Positions 25,482 to 33,701 of a stretch of DNA of 64,000 nt are shown piece by piece. Each line of letters begins with the position of its first letter. Within the stretch, counting starts at the first letter, position 1. This DNA comes from Prevotella sp. P5-92 (lineage in GTDB: Bacteria; Bacteroidota; Bacteroidia; Bacteroidales; Bacteroidaceae): the NCBI RefSeq assembly GCF_002251245.1, contig NZ_NPJG01000124.1:1-64000 (forward strand). The letters run 5' to 3'. The notes beneath the pieces are model-generated. The model was not told the origin of the DNA. It was given only the letters and a program-made list of their open reading frames with translations, and made no database searches. The translations under genes were made by a program, and so were the position numbers.

Positions 25482-25492
25482 AATCGTAGATA

Positions 25493-26725
25493 TTAGTGGT
25501 TGTGATTATGTCCTTCAGGAATCACTGATGACGCTGAGGCGAGTTTTACTTGGTAAGCCCCAACAGTAACGACACTCTCGCCAGCCTTTAGTCCGCTGAC
25601 AATCTCAGTACGTACGCCATCGGTCTGACCAATCTTCACCTCACGCTTCTCAAAGATGCCTTCCTCACCCTTATGGTCGTGAGCCTCTGCCTCGTGGGCA
25701 TGGTGGTCTTCATGCTCATGAGCATGTTCAGCATGTCCATGGTCATGATCTTCATGCTGTTTTACATATACATAATATAGACCCTGTTCTTCGGTCAACG
25801 CGGTATTAGGCACAGATATCACGTTCTTTCTCTGCTTGAGCAACAGATAAACCTCTACAAACGACCCTGCAATAATATCGCCTACATTGTCAAACTCGAA
25901 TGTGGCAGGAAGATATGCTGAGCCTTCGGGCAACGTCCGGCTATACGATACCAGTTTTCCATTGAGTTCAGATAGCTTATAGATGTTTTCATTTCCCGTG
26001 GCACGGAAGTTAGCACTCCTTATTTCATCCATGTTCCTGTATGCACATTCCGGTACATCAACAACGAGTTGCTGACGGCGGTTCTGAGTGACAACAACTA
26101 TAGGGTCGCCCACATTCACATAGTCGCCAGACTTCACAAGCAACGACTTGACGAAACCTCCCCGGCCGGCAGTCACGACAGCACTTCCGCTACGAGACGA
26201 CGCCACACCCTCGTATGTCACACGTGCAGTCTCGTAGTTTAGTCTTGCCTGTTCGTATTCGCGCTGAGAGACGATATTATCGTCAGCCAAAGGTTTTATC
26301 CTCTCCAATTCTCTCTTTGCAGCATCGAATGCAGCCCTTGCCTTAGCTATAGGGTCGCCATCCTGTAGGTTGCGTGCAGTAATGTCAGCCACGGCTTGTC
26401 CTCTTGCCACTTCACTTCCCTCCGACAACGATGCGTCACGAAGAAACACTATACCACTCATCGTGGCGGCAACAGTCTGCTCGTCACCCTGCCTTCTAAC
26501 TATTTGTCCGGCTGCTTTCATCACAGCGGTAAAATCTCCTTCAACCACTGTCTCTGTCTTTATACCAGCTTTTTCCATCTGTTGGTGAGTCATCACTATC
26601 TCACCTGCATGCGACTCATTTGTCTCTCCCTCATGGTCGTGAGAGCCATGAGTTGTCTTTCCCGATTGACAACCTGCCAACATGCAAGTTGCCATCAAGA
26701 TAAAGAATATATAAATATGTCTCAT
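25493..26725 (-). CDS. Efflux RND periplasmic adaptor lipoprotein with His-rich insert
   Basis: A 410-residue membrane-fusion protein linking the pump and the outer-membrane duct. It is a lipoprotein (MLAGC, cysteine at residue 19). A His/Glu-rich linker follows the cysteine. The barrel-sandwich and hairpin domains come next (about 60-230), then the beta-barrel. An unusual insert at 322-353 holds 12 His residues in about 30 (blocks HEDHDHGHAEHAHEH and HEAEAHDH), and the protein ends GHNHNH. The insert probably binds transition metal ions such as copper, zinc or nickel. The family assignment is firm, the metal is not. Confidence 0.9.
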   Translation of the reverse strand: MRHIYIFFILMATCMLAGCQSGKTTHGSHDHEGETNESHAGEIVMTHQQMEKAGIKTETVVEGDFTAVMKAAGQIVRRQGDEQTVAATMSGIVFLRDASLSEGSEVARGQAVADITARNLQDGDPIAKARAAFDAAKRELERIKPLADDNIVSQREYEQARLNYETARVTYEGVASSRSGSAVVTAGRGGFVKSLLVKSGDYVNVGDPIVVVTQNRRQQLVVDVPECAYRNMDEIRSANFRATGNENIYKLSELNGKLVSYSRTLPEGSAYLPATFEFDNVGDIIAGSFVEVYLLLKQRKNVISVPNTALTEEQGLYYVYVKQHEDHDHGHAEHAHEHEDHHAHEAEAHDHKGEEGIFEKREVKIGQTDGVRTEIVSGLKAGESVVTVGAYQVKLASASSVIPEGHNHNH

Positions 26726-26803
26726 TGTAATACTTGTTTATGTAAACTTGTCTTTTTCTTTTGTTTATGAGTATTTGACGCTCATTCTTTTTCCAGCAAG
26801 ATA

Positions 26804-27211
26804 TCAACAAAAACAAGGAGGGGCTCTCAGCCCGCATAATCCTCCATAGCCTTCCAGTAGCTTTTTTTTGGACTGACAATAAAGATTTTGCTTCTCTTCA
26901 ACAACTACATCTCTTACATGCCATTCATAGCCAAAAACGACAAACAATGGCAGGAGATAAACATCAAATGCATTCCTGTTATTGCCTGCCATAACGTCAA
27001 GCCACTGTGCATTCTTTATACACGAAGAGCAATCCTCATGTTCACTATCTCCATGATGTTCAGTATGTTCGTCATTAATATTATTGTCTATCCCGCATTG
27101 TTCCATTATCATGCATATAGCCTCACCATGATGATGATGAGGAATAATAGGAGCTATCAACACCGACATCACCCCTATTGTCCACACTATAATGAGAAAG
27201 ATGCGTTTCAT
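26804..27211 (-). CDS. Small membrane-anchored His/Cys protein of the efflux operon (DUF6769-like)
   Basis: A 135-residue protein with an N-terminal hydrophobic segment (MKRIFLIIVWTIGVMSVLIA). Next come PHHHHGEAICMIMEQCG (His 25-28), a stretch with several His, Glu and Cys residues, and a second hydrophobic segment (AFDVYLLPLFVVFGY). The last residues, GLRAPPCFC, are typical of a Bacteroidetes family I believe is DUF6769, usually found beside metal efflux genes. It may capture or sense a metal ion in the periplasm. It starts 11 bases after rsmA and precedes the adaptor by 78 bases. No separate promoter was seen. Confidence 0.6.
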   Translation of the reverse strand: MKRIFLIIVWTIGVMSVLIAPIIPHHHHGEAICMIMEQCGIDNNINDEHTEHHGDSEHEDCSSCIKNAQWLDVMAGNNRNAFDVYLLPLFVVFGYEWHVRDVVVEEKQNLYCQSKKKLLEGYGGLCGLRAPPCFC

Positions 27212-27222
27212 TTCAATAACAC

Positions 27223-28029
27223 TTATTTCGGTTCTGACGTTCCCAACTCTTCGTCCACCATGTTTGTCAGGTCAACAAACTCTGCTATTGAGAGCTGCTC
27301 AGGACGACGGGTCATAATATCATGATTGAAAAAGCCCTCACTCACCTGAATGCCGGCAAACAACGGGCGCATACTCACTCGCAACATCTTTCTGCGCTGG
27401 TTAAACACCGTCTTAACCACTCTCTTAAACAACTGCTCGTTACAACCAAGTTCTGTGGTCTCGTTACGGGTCATTCTTATCACCGCGCTCTTCACCTTTG
27501 GAGGCGGATTAAACACGCCCTCATCCACCGTAAACAGATACTCCACATTATACCATGCCTGGATCATCACACTCAGTATGCCGTATGCCTTGTTTCCTGG
27601 AGACGAAGCCATTCGTTGGGCTACTTCACGCTGTATCATACCAGTGCAACAAGGTATAAGGTCTTTATTGTCGAGCATCTTAAAAAATATCTGTGATGAG
27701 ATGTCGTATGGATAGTTTCCAGTTAGCACAAACTGCTGACCGTCGAATATCTTGTTTAGGTCCATACGCAGGAAATCCTCACCTATTATATTATTAATAA
27801 GGCTCGGGAAACGTTCGTAGAGATAATTCACCGACTCGGTGTCTATCTCCACCGCCTTCACTGGACGGGGTTTTTCAATAAGATACTGTGTGAGTACACC
27901 CATGCCAGGCCCCACTTCGAGAACAGGGAGCTCGGGACAGGCATCGACCGTGTCCGCAATACGTTTGGCTATCGAGAGGTCAGTAAGGAAGTGCTGACCG
28001 AGATTTTTCTTTGGGCGTACTTGTTTCAT
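27223..28029 (-). CDS. rsmA: 16S rRNA dimethyladenosine transferase
   Basis: A 268-residue RsmA/KsgA enzyme that dimethylates two adjacent adenosines near the 3' end of 16S rRNA during small-subunit maturation. The N-terminal KKNLGQHFL, the SAM-binding VLEVGPGMGVLT and the catalytic GNYPYDISSQI are all present, followed by the helical C-terminal domain. Its length is usual. The efflux operon begins 11 bases after its stop on the same strand, so rsmA may be the first cistron of that transcript. Confidence 0.95.
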   Translation of the reverse strand: MKQVRPKKNLGQHFLTDLSIAKRIADTVDACPELPVLEVGPGMGVLTQYLIEKPRPVKAVEIDTESVNYLYERFPSLINNIIGEDFLRMDLNKIFDGQQFVLTGNYPYDISSQIFFKMLDNKDLIPCCTGMIQREVAQRMASSPGNKAYGILSVMIQAWYNVEYLFTVDEGVFNPPPKVKSAVIRMTRNETTELGCNEQLFKRVVKTVFNQRRKMLRVSMRPLFAGIQVSEGFFNHDIMTRRPEQLSIAEFVDLTNMVDEELGTSEPK

Positions 28030-28097
28030 ATAAAAATATTCTTAAGAGTAATGTATGGTATTTTAGGGAGCACGTCCCTTTTAATTTCTTCAAAAAG

Positions 28098-28127
28098 AAA
28101 GAGCGCAACCCTAAGATTGCGCTCTCT
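28098..28127 (-). terminator. Terminator of tRNA-Gln
   Basis: The stem GAGCGCAA/TTGCGCTC (28117-28124 with 28101-28108) is extended by A-T pairs on both sides. It sits directly downstream of the tRNA and is followed on the minus strand by CTTTTTG. Confidence 0.75.
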
Positions 28128-28132
28128 TTTTG

Positions 28133-28203
28133 TTGGGATACCCGGACTCGAACCAGGAAAGGCAGGACCAGAATCTGCAGTGTTACCATTACACCATATC
28201 CCA
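28133..28203 (-). tRNA. tRNA-Gln (anticodon CTG)
   Basis: The minus strand gives a 71-base cloverleaf. The acceptor stem TGGGATA/TATCCCA has discriminator A, the D-loop contains AATGGTAACAC, and the T arm contains GGTTCGAGTCC. The anticodon loop TTCTGGT has CTG in the centre, reading CAG. The pair next to the loop in the anticodon stem is A-C, a mismatch. CCA is not encoded. Confidence 0.9.
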
Positions 28204-28242
28204 ATTTTGTATTGCAATCGTGTTGTTCCCTGATTGCGAGTG

Positions 28243-28274
28243 CAAAGGTACGGACTTTTTCTTAATCCTCCAAA
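28243..28274 (-). promoter_or_regulatory. Promoter of tRNA-Gln
   Basis: The -33 box TTTG (28271-28274) and the -7 box TACCTTTG (28243-28250) are 20 bases apart. Transcription would begin about 35 bases before the mature tRNA. Confidence 0.65.
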
Positions 28275-28381
28275 CTTTTCCTGCATTTTTTTTGTTTTTG
28301 CCTTAAATATTTCGTTTTTTCTTACAAAACTAATATAATATCGAGCAAAAAGGTGGAGTCAAGGATTCTCTTTAATTACTT

Positions 28382-29173
28382 TTATAGGTTTCCTCGCTCT
28401 TTGTCGAGATAATATTTGTATGTTGCCACTGTAAGTTCGTCGCATGCCGCTTCGTCACACACGACAATGGCCTTTGGGTGCATCTGCAACATAGAGGCAG
28501 TCCACTTGTGCGACACATTACCGTCAACCACATGCTGAAGCGCGCGTGCCTTATGGTGACCATTACAGAGTAGCAGCACCTCTCTGGCAGCCATCACGGT
28601 ACCGATACCAACGGTGAGAGCCTGTTTTGGCACGAGGTTCATGTCGCCGTCAAAGAAGCGGCTATTTGCGATGATGGTATCAGTGGTAAGTGTTTTGATA
28701 CGTGTCTTTGATGTCAGTGATGAGCCAGGTTCGTTAAATGCGAGATGACCGTCAGGCCCTACTCCACCCATAAAGAGGTCTATTCCGCCAGCATCCTCTA
28801 TCATCTTCTCGTAGTTGTCGCACTCTTCCACAAGATCCTTGGCATTGCCATTGAGGATATGTACATTCTCCTTTTTTATATTTATATGCGAGAAAAAGTT
28901 AGTCCACATAAACGAATGGTATGACTCAGGATGATTCTCGTCAAGATTAACATATTCGTCCATATTGAACGTGATTACGTTTTCAAACGACAGTTCTCCC
29001 GCCTGGTATTTCTTGATTAGCTCCCTATAAAGTCCCAAAGGAGACGAGCCCGTCGGACAACCTAATTTAAAAGGCTTCTCCGCTGTTGGATTTGCCTCAA
29101 CGATTCTCTTGGCTACATAGTCAGCAGCCCACTTAGACATCTTATCGTAGTCTGGTTCGATAATTACTCTCAT
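28382..29173 (-). CDS. nagB: Glucosamine-6-phosphate deaminase
   Basis: A 263-residue cytoplasmic enzyme converting glucosamine 6-phosphate to fructose 6-phosphate and ammonia, feeding amino sugars into glycolysis. The catalytic residues fall at the same numbers as in the E. coli enzyme: Asp72 (NMDEYVNL), Asp141 and His143 (GVGPDGHLAFNEPG) and Glu148. The phosphate-binding CPTGSSPLGLY lies at 39-49. No nagA or transporter is adjacent. The promoter lies at 29196-29226. Confidence 0.95.
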   Translation of the reverse strand: MRVIIEPDYDKMSKWAADYVAKRIVEANPTAEKPFKLGCPTGSSPLGLYRELIKKYQAGELSFENVITFNMDEYVNLDENHPESYHSFMWTNFFSHINIKKENVHILNGNAKDLVEECDNYEKMIEDAGGIDLFMGGVGPDGHLAFNEPGSSLTSKTRIKTLTTDTIIANSRFFDGDMNLVPKQALTVGIGTVMAAREVLLLCNGHHKARALQHVVDGNVSHKWTASMLQMHPKAIVVCDEAACDELTVATYKYYLDKERGNL

Positions 29174-29195
29174 ATATTTTTTTCTTTTTTGTCCG

Positions 29196-29226
29196 CAAAT
29201 TTAGTAAAATATCCTATATTGACAAA
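29196..29226 (-). promoter_or_regulatory. Promoter of nagB
   Basis: The -33 box TTTG (29223-29226) and the -7 box TAAATTTG (29196-29203) are 19 bases apart. The start is 23 bases before the ATG. Confidence 0.65.
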
Positions 29227-29255
29227 GAATTTATCGATTTTTTTGCAATAATTAT

Positions 29256-30170
29256 TTAGAATATCGACTGTTGGGTGGCAGTAGTAAGCAGTTCGAGCAT
29301 CTTCATGCCTATTACCGAATTGCCTTTTGCGTTTAGTCTCGGGCTCCATACCGCAACAGAATAAAGGCTGGGAAACACCGCCGCGATGCCGCCTCCTACG
29401 CCACTCTTTCCTGGAAGTCCAACGAGATAGGAAAAGTCGCCTGCCTCGTCGTAAAAACCACAAGTCTGCATGATGGCATTGATACGTTTCACTTGCGAAC
29501 GCGTGAGATAGACATCCGTATAATCAAACGGTTTGGTATGGTCGGCAAAGGGCAAGAAGGCATGTGCCAGTTCACGGCAACTCATTTCAACCGAGCACAT
29601 AAGGAAATAGAAGCGCAACACTCGTTCTATGTCGCCCTTAATATTCCCGTGATATTTCAGAAGATTGATGATAGCTGCATTGAGATAGCCTTGTTCCCGC
29701 TCTGATTCTGCCACTGCATGATTATAGTTTATAGTATTGCTGCCCGACATATTTCTGACAAATTGTAGGAAAAAACCTTCGGGATCTTTCAGTCGTTCAC
29801 ACAAGATGTCTGTCATCACGATAGCTCCGGCATTGATAAAGGGATTTCGTGGTTTGCCCTGTTCTATCTCTAACTGTACAAGCGAATTGAACGCTGTGCC
29901 TGACGGTTCGCGTCCCATACGTTCCCATAAGCCCTCGCCCTCAATCGAGAAGGCCATAGCCAGTGCAAACACCTTCGATATACTCTGTATCGAAAAACGA
30001 GTGTCAGCCTTCTCGTATGTGTAAGCTGCACCTCCTATTGTTTCTATGCAAATCCCCATCTGGTCAGGATTAACATTGGCAAGAGCCGGTATATAGTCTG
30101 CCTGCTTTCCTTGCCCTTGCAGAGGACGTACGCTGTCGATGATATTCTCTACGATTTTATTATATTCCAT
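29256..30170 (-). CDS. glsA: Glutaminase
   Basis: A 304-residue beta-lactamase-fold glutaminase that hydrolyses glutamine to glutamate and ammonia. The Ser-x-x-Lys catalytic pair is Ser63/Lys66 in FSIQSISKV. Other signature blocks are NPFINAGAI and the glycine-rich LPGKSGVGGGIAAVFP near the C-terminus. It lacks the STAS or ankyrin domains of longer versions. It is cytoplasmic. The gene is transcribed alone and may contribute to acid resistance or nitrogen supply, as is known for bacterial glutaminases. Nothing here decides between these. Confidence 0.95.
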   Translation of the reverse strand: MEYNKIVENIIDSVRPLQGQGKQADYIPALANVNPDQMGICIETIGGAAYTYEKADTRFSIQSISKVFALAMAFSIEGEGLWERMGREPSGTAFNSLVQLEIEQGKPRNPFINAGAIVMTDILCERLKDPEGFFLQFVRNMSGSNTINYNHAVAESEREQGYLNAAIINLLKYHGNIKGDIERVLRFYFLMCSVEMSCRELAHAFLPFADHTKPFDYTDVYLTRSQVKRINAIMQTCGFYDEAGDFSYLVGLPGKSGVGGGIAAVFPSLYSVAVWSPRLNAKGNSVIGMKMLELLTTATQQSIF

Positions 30171-30221
30171 TGTTGTTTGAAGTTTTATCGCAAGTTATTC
30201 CAGGTTATTTCATTCGGGCAG

Positions 30222-30253
30222 CAAAGGTAACGTATTTTTGCGACACTAACAAC
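30222..30253 (-). promoter_or_regulatory. Promoter of glsA
   Basis: The -7 box TACCTTTG (30222-30229) is clear. The -33 position has GTTG (30250-30253), 20 bases upstream. The leader is about 45 bases. Confidence 0.5.
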
Positions 30254-30288
30254 AAAAGAGATAAAAATCAACTCTTTTTTCACTAAAG

Positions 30289-31236
30289 TTATATCTGCGG
30301 CATATCAATCAGGTTGTTTGCTATGGCATAAATGGTCAAACCGGCAAGAGAACGTATCTGCAGTTTGCGTACTATGTTGCGACGATGGGTGACGACGGTG
30401 TTGACAGAAATGAAAAGTTTATTGGCAATCTCCTTATTCGACATGCCCTGCACAAGACAGACTATTATCTCTTTTTCTCGCTCAGACACAGTCTCAGCAC
30501 TATCAGGACACTTTATCATGTTTGTGAGGCGTGCCGTCACATCGTCGGCTTTCACTTTCTCCTCCAACAGTCGGATGGCTGGCACAAACAGCACTTCCTC
30601 GACATTGCTATGGTTTGCCAGCCACTCCTCATTATTATATATATCATAGAGAGTGGCGGTGAGCTGGTGGTTAGCAAGTCCGTTATGTGGAAGATACTTG
30701 ATGATGATATTTTTCAGCTCAAGGAATTTGCCTGTAGTGTCGCTATGGTGCTTAGAGAATATTTCCACGTTATAGTTCGTCATCTGCTCTCCTCTAAGCA
30801 GAGCCTCAACATAAGGGAAGAGAGTCTTCTCCTCGTACTTCATATGCAGATGTATGTCGTGTGCATACTCATCATAGAGACGAATGATGAGCGGCGCCAG
30901 ATTGTTTCCGCCACATAGCGATTCCTCGAGTTTACGGCGTATAGTAGGCAGTTGGAAGTCGAGGAAATAATTATGCGACGCCCGCAGGTATGTCAGGAGC
31001 GTGCTGGCAGAGATCTTGTCGTCGGTTTCCTTTGGTGTGAAACCATTTATCAGGAAGTTCACTACTGTGACAAACGTGTAACAGTCAACACCTTGTTCGC
31101 GACACACTTCCTCCACAGTCTTGTCCCCAAAACCCAATCGGATGCCAAAGGCACCCAGTCCCTGCAACATGCTGTAATTGTCGCTGATTAGGTCAATCAT
31201 CTTGTCTCCAGCTTCGTATAGTTTCAACCTTTTCAT
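30289..31236 (-). CDS. Hemerythrin-domain LuxR-type transcription regulator
   Basis: A 315-residue protein joining three parts. Residues 20-70 resemble the N-terminal domain of ScdA/RIC iron-repair proteins (DUF542, block VEEVCREQGVDCYTFVTVVN), but the usual Cys-Cys pair is absent. Residues 85-225 form a hemerythrin-like four-helix bundle, with His88, His131-x3-Glu135, His163/164 and His209-x3-Glu213 placed to hold a di-iron centre. Residues 249-310 are a LuxR/FixJ DNA-binding domain (SEREKEIIVCLVQGMSNKEI). A di-iron site sensing oxygen, nitric oxide or iron state and switching the C-terminal domain is the natural reading. It is divergent from a TonB-dependent receptor gene, a possible target. 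Confidence 0.82.
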   Translation of the reverse strand: MKRLKLYEAGDKMIDLISDNYSMLQGLGAFGIRLGFGDKTVEEVCREQGVDCYTFVTVVNFLINGFTPKETDDKISASTLLTYLRASHNYFLDFQLPTIRRKLEESLCGGNNLAPLIIRLYDEYAHDIHLHMKYEEKTLFPYVEALLRGEQMTNYNVEIFSKHHSDTTGKFLELKNIIIKYLPHNGLANHQLTATLYDIYNNEEWLANHSNVEEVLFVPAIRLLEEKVKADDVTARLTNMIKCPDSAETVSEREKEIIVCLVQGMSNKEIANKLFISVNTVVTHRRNIVRKLQIRSLAGLTIYAIANNLIDMPQI

Positions 31237-31260
31237 TTCTCTATGACTTTATTTTGGGCG

Positions 31261-31292
31261 CAAAGTTAGTCATTTTTTGCCATTCTTACAAT
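31261..31292 (-). promoter_or_regulatory. Promoter of the hemerythrin-LuxR gene
   Basis: The -7 box TAACTTTG (31261-31268) and an ATTG at the -33 position (31289-31292) are 20 bases apart. Confidence 0.5.
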
Positions 31293-31309
31293 ACCAAAAA
31301 ATAGGTATT
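31290..31309. promoter_or_regulatory. Palindrome between divergent regulator and receptor genes
   Basis: AATACC (31290-31295) and GGTATT (31304-31309) form a 6-bp inverted repeat with an 8-base A/T spacer. It overlaps the -33 box of the regulator gene. This is a plausible operator, perhaps for the regulator itself, but only one copy is present. Confidence 0.35.
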
Positions 31310-31436
31310 CGTCATTATTTCACAATATTAACATCACTACAACAAGGTATCGGGGTAATCTTTTATTGGTATCATGAGACACTCACACCTTGTAGAATAC
31401 TATGTTTTGCGTATTTCAGATTACTACCAAACCATC

Positions 31437-31444
31437 TACCTTTG
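31437..31444 (+). promoter_or_regulatory. Promoter -7 box of the first TonB-dependent receptor gene
   Basis: TACCTTTG followed by CAGC lies 29 bases ahead of the ATG at 31474. It rules out the upstream in-frame ATG at 31402 as the start. Confidence 0.6.
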
Positions 31445-31473
31445 CAGCCCAAACAAAAGGATTAGAAAAAGAA

Positions 31474-33588
31474 ATGAAAAAAAGATTTGTACTTATGGCT
31501 TTTGCCGCGATTGTGGCCAACAGTCGTTCATATGGTAACGACACTATTCTGGATTATTCCGACAACAACACCCCAGAGTTATCAAAAGACGACAGACATA
31601 AAGAGCACCACGACAACGACATACATCGCACTGTGAATCTCGACGACGTGGTAGTGTCGGCAAACAAAAGTGTGGTAAAGCGTAAAGACGCGCCGGTCGT
31701 GGTAAATGTCATCAGCGCAAGATTGCTTGAACAGGTCAATGCTCCCGACCTTGCAAAGACCCTTTCCTACCAGTCGGGACTAAGGGTGGAAAACAACTGC
31801 CAGAACTGCGGTTTCCCACAGGTGCGCATCAATGGTCTCGAAGGTCCATACTCACAGATTCTCATCAATAGCCGTCCCGTGGTAAGCGCCCTTGCCGGCG
31901 TCTATGGATTGGAACAAATACCTGCTGCCATGGTCGATCGTATAGAGGTGGTGAGAGGCGGCGGCTCGGCCTTGTTCGGGGCAAACGCCGTGGGAGGAAC
32001 GATAAACATCATTACCAAAGACCCGAAAAGCAACTCCTTTGAATTATCCAACACACTCTCGTCAATCGGCGGCAAGGCATGGGAAGACTATATGGGAGCT
32101 AACGCGTCGCTCGTAGGACACGAAAACGAATATGGTCTCTCGCTCTATCAGTCATACCGCAACCGCCAACACTATGATCACGACGGCGACGGATTTTCCG
32201 AACTCGGCAAGCTCTCTTCCCACACCTTCGGTCTGCGCGGTTTCTATCGTCCGTCAGCATTCACCCGTTTGGGATTGGAATATCACACCACCAACGAATT
32301 TCGTCGTGGCGGCAACAAGTTTGACCTGGAGCCACATCTCACCGACATCACCGAACAGACACGACACATCATTAATAGCGGGGGCATAACATACGATATA
32401 GCATGGAAGGAATGGGCACAGAAAGTGTCGTTATTCTCTTCTGTCCAGCATGTGGACCGTAACAGCTACTATGGAGCACAGCAAGACCCTAATGCTTACG
32501 GCAAGACAAAAGATCTCACTTATGTCGGCGGTGCCACATATACCGGTCGTTTCGGTCATCTGATCTTCTCGCCTGCCACGCTCACCGCTGGCATTGAATA
32601 CCAATACAACTCTCTTCATGACATAATGACTGGCTATAAGCGCGACCTGAAGCAAGACGTGAGGATTGCCAGTGCATACGGACAGGGCGAATGGACCATC
32701 CGTCAGTTCACCGTGCTCACTGGCCTTCGCATCGACAGCCACAACCTTATAGACAATCCCATCTTCAGTCCGAGGGTGAACGTCATGTGGAAGCCTGCCA
32801 AAGACATTCAGGCTCGTGCCACATGGTCAACAGGATTCCGTGCGCCACAGGCTTACGACGAAGATCTCCACGTTACAGCCGTGGGTGGCGAAGGTGTACT
32901 GATAAAACTTGCCGAAGGATTAAAGCCCGAACATTCCAACAGTTTCAGCGGATCGGTAGATTGGACTTTCCGAAGCGGCCACTTCCTTTTCAATATCCTC
33001 GCCGAGACGTTCTACACCTCACTCACCGACGTGTTCTATCTGCAAAACATCGGTGTGGATGACAATGGCTTTACAATACAGGAGAGACGCAACGGCGACG
33101 GAGCGGAAGTATATGGAGTGAACATTGACGCAAAGGCAGCCCACGGCGACAACTTCTCTCTTCAGGCAGGACTCACCATGCAACGCAGCCGATACAAGGA
33201 GTTCACTACCTGGAGCGAAGACCCGACGGTAGCGCCTGTAAAGGACATGCCCCGTACACCTGACGTTTATGGCTATTTCACCATGAATGCCAAACCGGCA
33301 AAGCGTTTCGACCTGTCGTTGTCTGGCATTTATACCGGCAGGATGTATGTGCCACATTTCGGTGAGCAAGACGAGATGGTCCACACCCCATCCTTCATAG
33401 AACTATCTGCAAAAGCCTCTTACACATTCACGTTAGGTCATCATCTTAATTTCCAGATTAACTGCGGCATACAAAACATGTTCAACGCATTCCAGGAAGA
33501 CCTCGACCGCGGCGAGTTCCGCGACTCAGGTTATTTCTATGGTCCGACGCAGCCACGCACGATATTCGTTGGTGTGAAGATATTCTAA
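31474..33588 (+). CDS. TonB-dependent outer-membrane receptor
   Basis: A 704-residue outer-membrane receptor counted from the ATG at 31474, which starts a signal peptide (MKKRFVLMAF). A short His/Asp-rich stretch (KEHHDNDIHR) precedes the TonB-box region. The plug domain has the usual blocks: VVVNVISARLLEQV, then a CQNCGF pair of cysteines, VRINGLEGPYSQILINSRPV and IEVVRGGGSALFGANAVGGTIN. A 22-strand beta-barrel ending in Phe follows. It lacks the carboxypeptidase-like extension of SusC proteins, so a metal chelate, heme or vitamin is more likely than a polysaccharide. The next gene is a second receptor on the same strand. Confidence 0.88.
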   Translation: MKKRFVLMAFAAIVANSRSYGNDTILDYSDNNTPELSKDDRHKEHHDNDIHRTVNLDDVVVSANKSVVKRKDAPVVVNVISARLLEQVNAPDLAKTLSYQSGLRVENNCQNCGFPQVRINGLEGPYSQILINSRPVVSALAGVYGLEQIPAAMVDRIEVVRGGGSALFGANAVGGTINIITKDPKSNSFELSNTLSSIGGKAWEDYMGANASLVGHENEYGLSLYQSYRNRQHYDHDGDGFSELGKLSSHTFGLRGFYRPSAFTRLGLEYHTTNEFRRGGNKFDLEPHLTDITEQTRHIINSGGITYDIAWKEWAQKVSLFSSVQHVDRNSYYGAQQDPNAYGKTKDLTYVGGATYTGRFGHLIFSPATLTAGIEYQYNSLHDIMTGYKRDLKQDVRIASAYGQGEWTIRQFTVLTGLRIDSHNLIDNPIFSPRVNVMWKPAKDIQARATWSTGFRAPQAYDEDLHVTAVGGEGVLIKLAEGLKPEHSNSFSGSVDWTFRSGHFLFNILAETFYTSLTDVFYLQNIGVDDNGFTIQERRNGDGAEVYGVNIDAKAAHGDNFSLQAGLTMQRSRYKEFTTWSEDPTVAPVKDMPRTPDVYGYFTMNAKPAKRFDLSLSGIYTGRMYVPHFGEQDEMVHTPSFIELSAKASYTFTLGHHLNFQINCGIQNMFNAFQEDLDRGEFRDSGYFYGPTQPRTIFVGVKIF

Positions 33589-33660
33589 GACAACAGAGTG
33601 AAAAATTCCTCTTTCCGCAAAATTCTTCATCATTTATTCTACATTCTTCATTATTCTTCG

Positions 33661-33668
33661 TACCTTTG
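33661..33668 (+). promoter_or_regulatory. Promoter -7 box of the second TonB-dependent receptor gene
   Basis: TACCTTTG followed by CACCC lies 33 bases before the ATG at 33702. The ATG at 33666 falls within the box and cannot be the start. Confidence 0.6.
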
Positions 33669-33701
33669 CACCCGTTTTTTAACATATTCACAATTAACAA
33701 A

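Noticed and set aside
26888..27325. A 145-codon plus-strand frame opposite the His/Cys-rich gene and rsmA
   Set aside because: It is the antisense of two well-supported genes, and its His/Met runs are the complement of their codons.
31402..31473. Upstream extension of the first TonB-dependent receptor from an ATG at 31402
   Set aside because: The extension spans the -7 box at 31437-31444 and lacks export-signal features. The ATG at 31474 starts a good signal peptide.
33589..33701. Possible cobalamin riboswitch before the BtuB-like receptor
   Set aside because: The leader is only about 28 bases after the promoter and the whole gap is 113 bases without a B12-box-like motif.
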